Assembly: GCA_025929805.1 (NCBI GenBank)
Contig: JAICPP010000059.1
Coordinates: 1-14,686 of the forward strand
Direction: 5' to 3'
DNA length: 14,686 nucleotides
Source of the DNA: Gemmatimonadales bacterium
Lineage (GTDB): Bacteria; Gemmatimonadota; Gemmatimonadetes; Gemmatimonadales; GWC2-71-9
Translations under genes and position numbers: made by a program
The notes under the pieces: generated by a model
Database searches by the model: none
The model's input: only the letters and a program-made list of their open reading frames with translations
Told to the model about the DNA's origin: nothing
In this document: positions 1 to 5,664 of the stretch, in pieces
Layout of the letters: each line of letters opens with the position of its first letter
Numbering within the stretch: position 1 is the stretch's first letter

Positions 1-108
1 CAGCAAGCTCAGGATCAAGAGCTGCTCAGGCTCTGGCGCGAGCGCGTGGGTCTGATCGACGCACAGGTGGATGTACACCTCACCCGTGCCAGCAACGCAG
101 GGCTTTAG
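1..108 (+). CDS. C-terminal end of an unrecognised upstream gene (partial)
   Basis: Frame 1 is open from the window edge to a TAG at 106-108, giving 35 residues rich in Gln, Leu, Arg and Glu with the look of a charged helix (LLRLWRERVGL). About two thirds of third codon positions are G or C, as in the neighbouring genes. The stop lies 16 nt before the preferred start of the PDZ gene, so the two could be co-transcribed. The fragment is too short to assign a family, and the 5' part lies outside the window. It could also be chance open frame. Confidence 0.45.
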   Translation, partial: QQAQDQELLRLWRERVGLIDAQVDVHLTRASNAGL

Positions 109-112
109 ACCT

Positions 113-117
113 AGGAG
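113..117 (+). promoter_or_regulatory. Shine-Dalgarno site that decides the PDZ gene start
   Basis: AGGAG lies 7 nt before the ATG at 125. It is only 1 nt from the ATG at 119, too close to serve that codon, and it lies downstream of the ATG at 71. It therefore favours 125 as the start. Confidence 0.6.
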
Positions 118-124
118 CATGACC

Positions 125-1009
125 ATGCATCGGTTCTCACTGTGGGCCACGGGCGTCGCACTGGTTGGTATGACGCCCTTTGCCGGTCTCGGCCAGGAGC
201 CGGTCCGCGCACCGGTTCCGGAGCCCCTGGAGTTGCGGCTGGATCGCGGCCCGGACCGGTTGTTCCAATTCGTGATGCACCGGCGCGCGCGGCTGGGTCT
301 CAAGGTGAACCTCCGAGCCCGGTCCACCGACTCGGTTGGCGCGTATGTGGACGCAGTGACCCCCAACGGACCGGCAGCCAAGGCCGGAATTCAGTCCGGC
401 GACCTCATCACCAAGATCGATGGCAAGTCGGTCCTGGCCGGAGGCCAGGCGGAGGGCAACAGCGAACGGGAATCTCTGCCCGGGTTGCGCCTGATCGAGC
501 TCGCCGCCCGGCTCGGGCCCAACGACACTGTTCCGGTCGAGTTTCGTCGCGGCAAAGAGCGGAAGACCGTCTCCGTGGTGACGGCGCAAGAACCGGACAT
601 CGTGTTGCGTGGTGGACCCGGAGGAGCCTTTCTCCGTTTCGGACGCGAGGCCCCAGGGCGGATGGGTATGCCGATGGAAGACGACCCCATGGATCCCTTC
701 GCGGGGCCGCCTTACCTCTACGGGTCGCCGCTGGCGGATCTTGAGCTGGCTCCCCTCAATCCCGACCTCGGGCGCTACTTCGGGGCTACCGAGGGCATCC
801 TGGTGATCAGCGTGCCCAAGGACTCGGAGCTGGGACTCAAGGGCGGCGATGTCGTCCTTACGGTCGATGGGCGCAAGCCGGCCAGTCCCTCGCACTTACT
901 CCGCATCATGCGAAGCTACGACCGGAGCGAGAGCTTCAAGCTCGAAGTGCTGCGGAACGGTAAGCGGGAGAGTGTAACCGGCCGGGTGGGAGCGCGGGTA
1001 GAGGGGTAA
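125..1009 (+). CDS. secreted protein with two PDZ domains, no protease domain
   Basis: Encodes 294 aa from the ATG at 125; the open frame extends up to 71 but the AGGAG at 113-117 points to 125. Residues 1-23 look like a signal peptide (Arg, then a hydrophobic stretch, ending near GLG before QEP), so the protein is probably periplasmic or envelope-associated. A first PDZ domain spans roughly residues 57-155, with the typical core AAKAGIQSGDLITKIDGK. A Gly/Pro/Met-rich linker follows, then a second PDZ-like domain at about 212-290 (ELGLKGGDVVLTVDG). PDZ domains bind C-terminal or extended peptides and usually accompany HtrA/DegP or site-2 proteases. Here there is no trypsin-like or zinc-protease motif, so this may be an adaptor or a substrate-binding protein. 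The partner is unknown. Confidence 0.85.
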   Translation: MHRFSLWATGVALVGMTPFAGLGQEPVRAPVPEPLELRLDRGPDRLFQFVMHRRARLGLKVNLRARSTDSVGAYVDAVTPNGPAAKAGIQSGDLITKIDGKSVLAGGQAEGNSERESLPGLRLIELAARLGPNDTVPVEFRRGKERKTVSVVTAQEPDIVLRGGPGGAFLRFGREAPGRMGMPMEDDPMDPFAGPPYLYGSPLADLELAPLNPDLGRYFGATEGILVISVPKDSELGLKGGDVVLTVDGRKPASPSHLLRIMRSYDRSESFKLEVLRNGKRESVTGRVGARVEG

Positions 1010-1095
1010 CGCGCCGGGCTACGGTACCACTGTGCGCCTGCTCACAGATGCCAAGCTCCGGGGTTCGTATATCTTCGGTCCACCTTGGAGGGATT

Positions 1096-1371
1096 ATGGG
1101 ATTCCTGTGGACCTTGATCATCGGATTGGTTGTAGGGGCTATCGCCAAGCTCATCATGCCCGGGCGCGATCCGGGTGGCATCATCGTGACAATGCTGATC
1201 GGCGTGGCCGGCGCCCTGCTGGCGGGGTTCTTGGGCCGGGCACTCGGCTGGTACACCGATCCAGGTGCAGGTCCAGGAATCATCGCGTCGATCATCGGCG
1301 CCTTGGTCCTCCTGTTCCTCTATCGCCTGTTCACGGGCCGCAGAGGGACCCGGGGCACCACGGTTCCGTAA
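1096..1371 (+). CDS. GlsB/YeaQ/YmgE-family small membrane protein
   Basis: Encodes 91 aa, starting at the ATG at 1096 with a GGAGGG just upstream (1087-1092). It is almost entirely hydrophobic, with three predicted membrane segments. The N-terminal pattern IGLVVGAIAKLIMPGRDPGG is the family signature: a glycine-rich helix, then a conserved basic-Pro-Gly loop. The second and third helices carry GVAGALLAGFLGRALG and an IIGALVLL stretch, and a short basic tail ends the protein. The family (transglycosylase-associated / stress-response membrane proteins) is widespread and often stress-induced, but its biochemical role is not established. Length matches the family norm. The next feature downstream is a long hairpin, so it is probably transcribed alone. 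Confidence 0.9.
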   Translation: MGFLWTLIIGLVVGAIAKLIMPGRDPGGIIVTMLIGVAGALLAGFLGRALGWYTDPGAGPGIIASIIGALVLLFLYRLFTGRRGTRGTTVP

Positions 1372-1400
1372 CTAAGACCGACCGGCTGCAGTCACACAAC

Positions 1401-1467
1401 GTAAGCGGTAAGCAGTGATCGGAGCGCGGGCATCTGCCGCGATCTCCGTTGACTGCTTATCGCTTAT
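1401..1467. repeat. long imperfect hairpin between convergent genes, possible bidirectional terminator or REP-like element
   Basis: The arms 1401-1429 and 1437-1467 are near-complementary. The outer 16 nt (1401-1416 with 1452-1467) pair at 14 positions, and both exceptions are G-U in one transcript sense. CGGAG (1420-1424) pairs with CTCCG (1444-1448) and CGCGG (1425-1429) with CCGCG (1437-1441), leaving a 7-nt loop. It sits between the 3' end of the GlsB gene (1371) and the 3' end of the aromatic enzyme gene (1476, opposite strand). There is no T-tract, so it is not a textbook intrinsic terminator. It could instead stabilise 3' ends or be one copy of a genomic palindromic repeat. Confidence 0.6.
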
Positions 1468-1475
1468 GCCTGCCG

Positions 1476-3191
1476 TCAAGCCATCTGAACTGGACCCGCT
1501 AGGGCACCTGGATGAACCTGCCGGGCCAGGTCCTCGAAACCAGCAAAATCAAGACTTTGTGCCCCGTCACTCATGGCCCGGGGTGGGTCGGGATGGACCT
1601 CGATGATCAGGCCGCAGGCTCCCGCCGCCAGGGCGCCCAGGCTTAGGGGGGTGACCAGCGAGCTTATGCCGGCGGCATGGCTGGGATCCACGATCACGGG
1701 CAGGTGAGTCCGCTCCCGCACCAGCGCCACCGCGTTGAGGTCCAGGGTGTGCCGGGTGGCGCGCTCGAAGGTGCGGATCCCCCGCTCGCAGAGCACCACG
1801 CTGGGGTTGCCCTCCGCCAGCACATACTCGGCGGCCATGAGCCACTCCTCGATCGTGGCACCCGCGCCCCGCTTGAGCAGAATGGGCTTTCCGCTCCGGC
1901 TCGCTGCCCGGAGCAGGCTGAAGTTCTGCATGTTGCGGGCGCCGATCTGAAGCATGTCGGCGAAATGTGCCACCACCGGTACCTCTTCCCAGCTCAGCAC
2001 CTCCGTCACTACGGGGAGCCCGGTTCTCTCCCGGGCGTCGGCCAGGTATCGCAGACCTTTGACGCCGAGCCCCTGGAAGTCATAGGGGGAGGTCCGCGGC
2101 TTGTACGCGCCGCCGCGGAGCATGTCCCCCCCGGCCTGGGCCACCGCCGCGGCGGTCTCGAGGATCATGGCCTCACTTTCGACCGAACAGGGCCCGGCGA
2201 TCAGCACCGGTGATTCACCGCCGAAACTCAGGTGCCGCACCCGAACGACGGTTCCCTCCGGGTGCCGTCGCCGATCGACCAGCGGTATGGCCGGCTTCTC
2301 CACCCGGTGGGCGGGAGGGGGCACCGGCAGGGAAGGGCGAGATCCTTCGGTCCAGGCCTCGTAACTCCCCAGCACGATCAGCTTGACGGCCAGCGCTTCG
2401 ATTTCCTCCAGCGCCTCAGCCACCCGGGGATCGGTGGCGGCGCCCTCCACATCGACGTAGAAACGGTAGGTCCAGGGTGCGGAGCGCTCCGGGCGAGATT
2501 GCAGTGCCATCAGATTGACGCCCCGCACGCCGAAGGCCTGGAGCGTGAGTGCCAGCATGCCTGGTTTGTGATCCACCAGCACGATGAGGGAGGTCTTGTA
2601 GCGGCCTCCCTCGGCCGAACTGAGCTGGGGCACCGACTGTGCCTGGGTGAAGGTCAGGAATCGGGTCTGGTTGGTGGGGTCGTCCTCGATCCGGTCCGCC
2701 AGGGAGACCAGGCCGTGTGCATCGGCGGCCGGCCTGGCTGCAATGGCCGCGAGGGCTGGGTTCTTTTCCCGGGCAACGATCTCGGCGCTTCCTGCCGTAT
2801 CCCACGCGCTCACCAGCTCCGCGCCAGGCAGATGCTGGGAGAGCCAGAGCCGGCATTGTCCCAGAGCGACCGGATGGGAAAGAACCCGGCGAATGCCCGA
2901 GAGCGGAGCACCCGGAAGCGCCATGATGGTGTGATGGACCGGGTGGAGGATCTCGTGGGTGAGTCGGAGGGCGCCGTCCCCGAAGGCTTCCTGCAAAAGA
3001 TCATACGTCGTGGTGACCGACCCGATGAGCGAGTTCTCGATCGGCAGGCACCCGGCGTCGGCTTGTCCCTCCCGGACCGCGGCCACGACATCCTTGACCT
3101 CGCGACAGGGATGGACCTGTAGGTCAGGCCAGCGGCGGCGTGCCGCGGCCTCGCTGAACGATCCGTGAGATCCCTGAATTGCCACCCGCAT
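1476..3191 (-). CDS. pheA-aroF: fused prephenate dehydratase - ACT - DAHP synthase
   Basis: Encodes 571 aa; the ATG at 3191 has GGAG at 3199-3202 with a 7-nt spacer. Residues 1-182 are a prephenate dehydratase (prephenate to phenylpyruvate, Phe branch), with IENSLIGSV at 51-59 and the catalytic TRF at 176-178. Residues 200-278 are an ACT domain, with GMLAL (211-215) and LQSRP (230-234) in place of the Phe-binding GALV and ESRP motifs of PheA. After a Pro-rich linker, residues 325-560 are a type I-beta DAHP synthase (PEP + erythrose 4-phosphate to DAHP). It shows GPCSVES (333-339), KPRTSPY, QIGARNMQN, LLKRG, CERGIRTFE and VDPSHAAG, with likely metal ligands C335, H505, E531 and D542. No chorismate mutase domain is present. 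So the first shikimate step and a terminal Phe step are on one chain around a likely Phe sensor. Both catalytic halves look intact. Expression is probably controlled by the attenuator immediately upstream. Confidence 0.93.
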   Translation of the reverse strand: MRVAIQGSHGSFSEAAARRRWPDLQVHPCREVKDVVAAVREGQADAGCLPIENSLIGSVTTTYDLLQEAFGDGALRLTHEILHPVHHTIMALPGAPLSGIRRVLSHPVALGQCRLWLSQHLPGAELVSAWDTAGSAEIVAREKNPALAAIAARPAADAHGLVSLADRIEDDPTNQTRFLTFTQAQSVPQLSSAEGGRYKTSLIVLVDHKPGMLALTLQAFGVRGVNLMALQSRPERSAPWTYRFYVDVEGAATDPRVAEALEEIEALAVKLIVLGSYEAWTEGSRPSLPVPPPAHRVEKPAIPLVDRRRHPEGTVVRVRHLSFGGESPVLIAGPCSVESEAMILETAAAVAQAGGDMLRGGAYKPRTSPYDFQGLGVKGLRYLADARERTGLPVVTEVLSWEEVPVVAHFADMLQIGARNMQNFSLLRAASRSGKPILLKRGAGATIEEWLMAAEYVLAEGNPSVVLCERGIRTFERATRHTLDLNAVALVRERTHLPVIVDPSHAAGISSLVTPLSLGALAAGACGLIIEVHPDPPRAMSDGAQSLDFAGFEDLARQVHPGALAGPVQMA

Positions 3192-3214
3192 GGTTGGGCT
3201 CCAGATGAGGGAAT

Positions 3215-3240
3215 AAAAAAACCCGCCGGAACCTGGCGGG
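3215..3240 (-). terminator. intrinsic terminator in the leader (attenuator hairpin)
   Basis: Read on the minus strand, a perfect 6-bp all-GC stem (CCCGCC at 3240-3235, GGCGGG at 3227-3222) with a 7-nt loop is followed by seven U (3221-3215). The last U is 23 nt from the ATG of the downstream enzyme on the same strand, and the leader ORF stop is 27 nt before the stem. A terminator in this position can only act on leader transcripts that are heading into the enzyme gene. Confidence 0.9.
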
Positions 3241-3267
3241 CATCGATGATTTCGGGTGACGTTTGCG

Positions 3268-3351
3268 CTAGTGCGCTATCCGAGCACCCGACCGGCATCG
3301 AGCCGCGCCGGCACCGATAAAGAAGAACCAATAGCTGCTTGAGGAAGCCAT
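3268..3351 (-). CDS. leader peptide with Tyr-Trp-Phe-Phe-Phe control codons
   Basis: A 27-codon ORF, ATG at 3351 and TAG at 3268-3270. Residues 7-11 are Tyr-Trp-Phe-Phe-Phe (TAT TGG TTC TTC TTT), preceded by four Ser and followed by a small-residue/Arg-rich tail that also encodes the pairing segments. Five consecutive aromatic codons that include all three aromatic amino acids, just ahead of a terminator and an aromatic biosynthesis gene, are hard to explain except as a sensor of charged tRNA-Tyr/Trp/Phe. The frame stays open upstream to 3465, but that would overlap the divergent gene, so the 3351 start is preferred. No strong Shine-Dalgarno is visible. The candidate promoter would put the transcript start at or within a few bases of this ATG, so translation may be nearly leaderless. 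Confidence 0.82.
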   Translation of the reverse strand: MASSSSYWFFFIGAGAARCRSGARIAH

Positions 3352-3359
3352 AGGGCTCG

Positions 3360-3389
3360 AAGGTACGGCTCGTCGTGGAGCCTTGTCAA
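3360..3389 (-). promoter_or_regulatory. candidate promoter for the attenuator and aromatic enzyme gene
   Basis: On the minus strand a perfect TTGACA (3389-3384) is followed after 18 nt by TACCTT (3365-3360), which matches TATAAT at only three positions. Transcription would begin near 3351-3354, at the leader peptide ATG. The perfect -35 is notable in such GC-rich DNA; the -10 is weak. Confidence 0.4.
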
Positions 3390-3409
3390 GTGCGGTTGTA
3401 TCTTCTTGT

Positions 3410-4381
3410 GTGGCTCGTCCCATATACTTAGCGCTGCACATGGCAATCCTGGCCCTTCCTCTCACCCAGCGGGAAGGTCAGGGCCAGGGCCTGCCGGAGC
3501 TTGCCCCGCTCAACCCGATGGGCAGCTCCCGGAGTGGACTCTACTTCCAACCCTACCTGGATCCAGCGCCGAGTCGGTGGTCGGCCAGCGTGGCGCTGGA
3601 TTACGCCAGCGTCATCGAGTACAACCGTGTCCCTCCGGCTGACTATGTCCTCGACTCCGAGCTGCTCCGGGCCACCCTGAGACTCAGGCGGGATCTCGGG
3701 CCCCGTACCTTCCTGACCGTGGGCACCTCGATCGGCGGAGCATACGCCGGGTTCATGGATGGTTTCCTCGACTGGTATCACGGTGCGCTCGGAATCAGAG
3801 TGAGTGAACGAGAGATCCGGCCCCGGGACCGCTTTCTCTATACCGTGACAGTACCCGGAGCGGCGAGTGTCACTCGGTCACGCAGCGATTTCTTTCTGGA
3901 GGACACCCGGGTTGGACTGGGCGTCCGACACGGTTCAAACGCTCAGACTGTGTTCTCGCTGACTCTCCCAACCTCCACGGGGCCGGCCGGCTATGGGCGA
4001 GGTGTCGGGTCCCTCAGCGTTCTCAACACCATTCGAAACCGTTTGGCGCCGAAGCTGCTCTACGAGGCGAGTCTGGGGGTGGGGTTCACGCCCACCCATG
4101 GAAGTCTGTCCGATCTCCAGCGGGAGCTGTTCCTGGGTCTCACCGGTGGAGTCCGGGCTCGGGTTTTCGGGCAGCACTCGGTGTTTGCCAATCTGTTTTA
4201 CCACTCTCCCTATTACCAGGAAACCAACCTACCGGCGCTGGACTCGAGAGAGCTCTCGCTGGATTTCGGGTGGATCCTTCAGACTGATCGGGGTGGCGAG
4301 TGGCGGATGGGCTTGACCGAGGACTTGGAGCCCGGGGGGCCCGGGGTGGATCTGGTGCTCCGATTTGGCCGGACGTTCTGA
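3410..4381 (+). CDS. predicted outer-membrane beta-barrel protein, probably DUF3187 family
   Basis: About 323 aa from the GTG at 3410. That start gives a plausible signal peptide (Arg-Pro, then IYLALHMAILALPL) before a Gly/Gln-rich segment. The ATG at 3440 or the TTG at 3383 are alternatives, and no clear Shine-Dalgarno separates them. The mature part begins LAPLNPMGSSRSGLYFQ and alternates polar and hydrophobic residues, with many aromatic residues and short turns, as in a transmembrane beta-barrel. It ends GRTF; a terminal Phe is the usual signal for BAM-mediated insertion. The NP near the N-terminus and the closing EDLEPGGPGVDLVLRFG resemble DUF3187 proteins, whose function is unknown. It is divergent from the attenuator leader, with its likely promoter in the same short gap. 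Confidence 0.72.
   Translation: MARPIYLALHMAILALPLTQREGQGQGLPELAPLNPMGSSRSGLYFQPYLDPAPSRWSASVALDYASVIEYNRVPPADYVLDSELLRATLRLRRDLGPRTFLTVGTSIGGAYAGFMDGFLDWYHGALGIRVSEREIRPRDRFLYTVTVPGAASVTRSRSDFFLEDTRVGLGVRHGSNAQTVFSLTLPTSTGPAGYGRGVGSLSVLNTIRNRLAPKLLYEASLGVGFTPTHGSLSDLQRELFLGLTGGVRARVFGQHSVFANLFYHSPYYQETNLPALDSRELSLDFGWILQTDRGGEWRMGLTEDLEPGGPGVDLVLRFGRTF
3423..3428 (+). promoter_or_regulatory. possible -10 element upstream of the barrel gene
   Basis: TATACT matches TATAAT at five of six positions and stands out in GC-rich surroundings. No good -35 lies at 16-18 nt. If used, transcription would start near 3434 and the ATG at 3440 would be the first codon, which conflicts with the GTG start at 3410 that gives the better signal peptide. 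Confidence 0.25.
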
Positions 4382-4386
4382 AGTCG

Positions 4387-4623
4387 CTACTTGGCCACCG
4401 GAAAGAGAAACTGCTCCATGTTGTTGAACAGAAATTCCTTAGCCTTGGGCTCCCGGAGGTTGAGCCCGTAATGATTGATGAGCGCTTGCTGGGTCTTCAG
4501 CCACTCAGCCCAGCAGACTCCGCAGATCTCCTCGTAAGCCCGGCGGCCCAACTCGTTCTGGAATGGCTGGAAGGCCATGGACTCCCGATCCTGTCCGCAG
4601 CGGGTACAGTGTAGCGTTGGCAT
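4387..4623 (-). CDS. yggX: YggX-like Fe(2+)-trafficking family protein with four cysteines
   Basis: Encodes 78 aa from the ATG at 4623. The core follows Fe(2+)-trafficking protein YggX along its whole length: an F..F..ELGRRAYEEI segment, then W.EW...Q.ALIN, then LNL, and a closing NNMEQFLFP. YggX is a small cytosolic protein linked to Fe-S cluster protection and iron handling under oxidative stress. YggX has one N-terminal Cys (C7 in E. coli). This protein has two CxxC pairs, CTRC at residues 6-9 and CGVC at 34-37, where the E. coli protein has Ser-Lys-Glu-Ala, so it could bind a metal directly as a zinc-ribbon or rubredoxin-like site. The open frame extends up to 4770, but the conserved part starts at 4623. 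It is convergent with the barrel gene, five bases apart. Confidence 0.82.
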   Translation of the reverse strand: MPTLHCTRCGQDRESMAFQPFQNELGRRAYEEICGVCWAEWLKTQQALINHYGLNLREPKAKEFLFNNMEQFLFPVAK

Positions 4624-4647
4624 ACGGGCAAGATAGATATCCCCTAG

Positions 4648-4685
4648 AATGTGATCCAGTCTAGCGGGGAATGTGATCCAGTCTA
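4648..4685. repeat. 16-bp perfect direct repeat, 22-bp period
   Basis: AATGTGATCCAGTCTA occurs at 4648-4663 and again at 4670-4685, with GCGGGG between. The centre-to-centre distance of 22 bp is about two helical turns, so two copies of a DNA-binding protein could sit on the same face. The nearest start is the YggX-like gene, 24 nt downstream on the minus strand. A TATAGA overlaps the distal copy (4688-4683, minus strand). It may be an operator pair. Confidence 0.6.
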
Positions 4686-4714
4686 TAGGGATCTCTGTGA
4701 ACGGAGTAGTATGT

Positions 4715-4996
4715 TCAAGGTGTAAGGCGCCGCCTGGCGGCCTCGTTATGGCGCAAAGCCCGGGCTCCACTGGCGGTGCCCCAGCCGATGCCGACCCCGA
4801 AAACGATTGCTGTGCTCAGGGTCACATATGGAAGCAGCACGGCCGGCCAAGCCAGCAGGGCAGCTCCTCCACCGGCCAGCAGTGGAGCAAATGGGGAGTG
4901 GACGGCATCGACGAAGCGGAGCCGCCGCCGCACAAAGTTGCGCGCCAGGATGAAGCCAATGGCACCGGCAGTCAGCGTCAGGAGTAGTTGTAGCAT
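4715..4996 (-). CDS. small membrane protein of unknown function
   Basis: Encodes 93 aa from the ATG at 4996, with AGGG at 5004-5007 and a 7-nt spacer. A first membrane segment (residues about 2-18) is followed by a basic stretch with Arg-Arg-Arg, then two more hydrophobic segments separated by a Pro (about 34-55 and 58-77), and a basic C-terminal tail. I recognise no family. It lies 91 nt before the YggX-like gene on the same strand and is divergent from the 5159 gene. The positive loops suggest the basic tail and first loop are cytoplasmic. Confidence 0.6.
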   Translation of the reverse strand: MLQLLLTLTAGAIGFILARNFVRRRLRFVDAVHSPFAPLLAGGGAALLAWPAVLLPYVTLSTAIVFGVGIGWGTASGARALRHNEAARRRLTP

Positions 4997-5097
4997 GGGA
5001 GTACCCTGGTTAAGTGGCTGTGTCCGTTGCAGTACGAAACGCAAGTTTGGAAAGATTCACGGCTGGAATGGGTTAAGAGAGACGCTTTGTTGTGGTA

Positions 5098-5108
5098 CGC
5101 GAATCGCG
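5098..5108. promoter_or_regulatory. small palindrome in the divergent intergenic region
   Basis: CGCGAATCGCG is a 5-bp inverted repeat around a single A, 50 nt before the start of the 143-aa gene. It could be an operator half-site pair, but a palindrome this short is expected by chance in GC-rich DNA. I see no convincing -35/-10 pair in 4997-5158. Confidence 0.2.
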
Positions 5109-5158
5109 GGCAACTCTGTGTCCTTGGCTAAGCTCTTTCACCCGGAAGGAGCCTAAAA

Positions 5159-5590
5159 ATGCCTAGACATCCTACCGTTCTGGTGCCGAACATCGGTCCC
5201 ATGGACCACGCGTGGGACCTGCTGGGAGAGTGGCAGGCCGAGTTCGAGCTCCCGGAGACCGAGTCGCCGGTTCACGGAAAGGTGACCTTCCGGTCCTGGA
5301 CCGACGCAGAACTTCAGCTCGATCCGATTGAAGCGGCGATTGCAGGAATTCCTTCGAGCGTTCCCCTGGAGCGGGCGAGCGAGATTCATCTGACGGATGC
5401 CGGCGGGGGCGCGCTCCAGTGGGTGCTGCACGCCCCGTCTACCAACTGGTCGCTGCAGGCGACCCTGTGGCCCGGTTCGTTGCATCTGTTTGTGCACGAT
5501 GCCGATGATGACGAAGAGCAGCTTTACCGGGCGAGGGCCACTCGGGATCGGGAGTACTACCGGCGCAAGTACCCGTTGGAAACCAAGTAG
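5159..5590 (+). CDS. conserved-looking protein of unknown function, 143 aa
   Basis: The start is well supported: AAGGAG at 5146-5151 with a 7-nt spacer to the ATG. The protein has no signal peptide and no membrane segment, so it is probably cytosolic and acidic overall. It opens with WDLLGEWQAEFELP, which resembles the start of small lipocalin-like or DUF1579-type beta-barrels, but I cannot assign it firmly. A DADDDEEQ run at about residues 119-126 precedes a basic tail with DREYYRRKYP. It stands alone between a divergent promoter region and its own intrinsic terminator, so it is a single-gene unit. Confidence 0.75.
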   Translation: MPRHPTVLVPNIGPMDHAWDLLGEWQAEFELPETESPVHGKVTFRSWTDAELQLDPIEAAIAGIPSSVPLERASEIHLTDAGGGALQWVLHAPSTNWSLQATLWPGSLHLFVHDADDDEEQLYRARATRDREYYRRKYPLETK

Positions 5591-5609
5591 GTCTTCACTA
5601 CCGTATTCG

Positions 5610-5640
5610 CGCCCGTCGCTCTCTGGGGACGGGCGTTTTT
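5610..5640 (+). terminator. intrinsic terminator of the 143-aa gene
   Basis: CGCCCGTC (5610-5617) pairs perfectly with GACGGGCG (5628-5635) around a 10-nt loop, and five T follow (5636-5640). On the minus strand the same hairpin is not followed by a U-tract, so it does not serve fabH. Confidence 0.9.
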
Positions 5641-5664
5641 CACATCGGCAGCTCTTGCTGGAGC

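Larger units (their letters stand above)
3192..3352 (-). promoter_or_regulatory. aromatic amino acid attenuator leader of the prephenate dehydratase/DAHP synthase gene
   Basis: This leader has the parts of ribosome-mediated attenuation. A short ORF with Tyr-Trp-Phe-Phe-Phe codons (3333-3319) precedes an intrinsic terminator (3240-3215) that ends 23 nt before the enzyme start. By hand I find these pairings. GCCGGC (3312-3307) with GCCGGU (3296-3291) gives a first hairpin inside the leader ORF. GGUCGGGUG (3293-3285) with UGCCCGCC (3242-3235) gives an antiterminator with one bulge. CCCGCC (3240-3235) with GGCGGG (3227-3222) gives the terminator. A ribosome stalled on the aromatic codons would cover the first arm and free 3293-3285 for antitermination. 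A rival pairing also exists: 3291-3285 with CACCCGA at 3258-3252. Leader ORF plus terminator is seen directly; the switching is inferred. Confidence 0.82.

Noticed and set aside
2232..3122. 296-codon open frame on the + strand
   Set aside because: Antisense to the prephenate dehydratase domain, which has intact catalytic motifs; a GC-skew artefact.
3192..3352. T-box or riboswitch in the aromatic leader
   Set aside because: I see no T-box or known aptamer motif, and the aromatic codon run in a short ORF explains the leader better.
3268..3465. 65-codon version of the leader ORF starting at 3465
   Set aside because: It would run back through the divergent barrel gene's start and the promoter. 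The aromatic run, terminator spacing and TTGACA favour the 27-codon version from 3351.
4648..4685. CRISPR fragment
   Set aside because: Only two 16-bp repeats with a 6-bp spacer; too short and too few for an array, and no cas genes are present.
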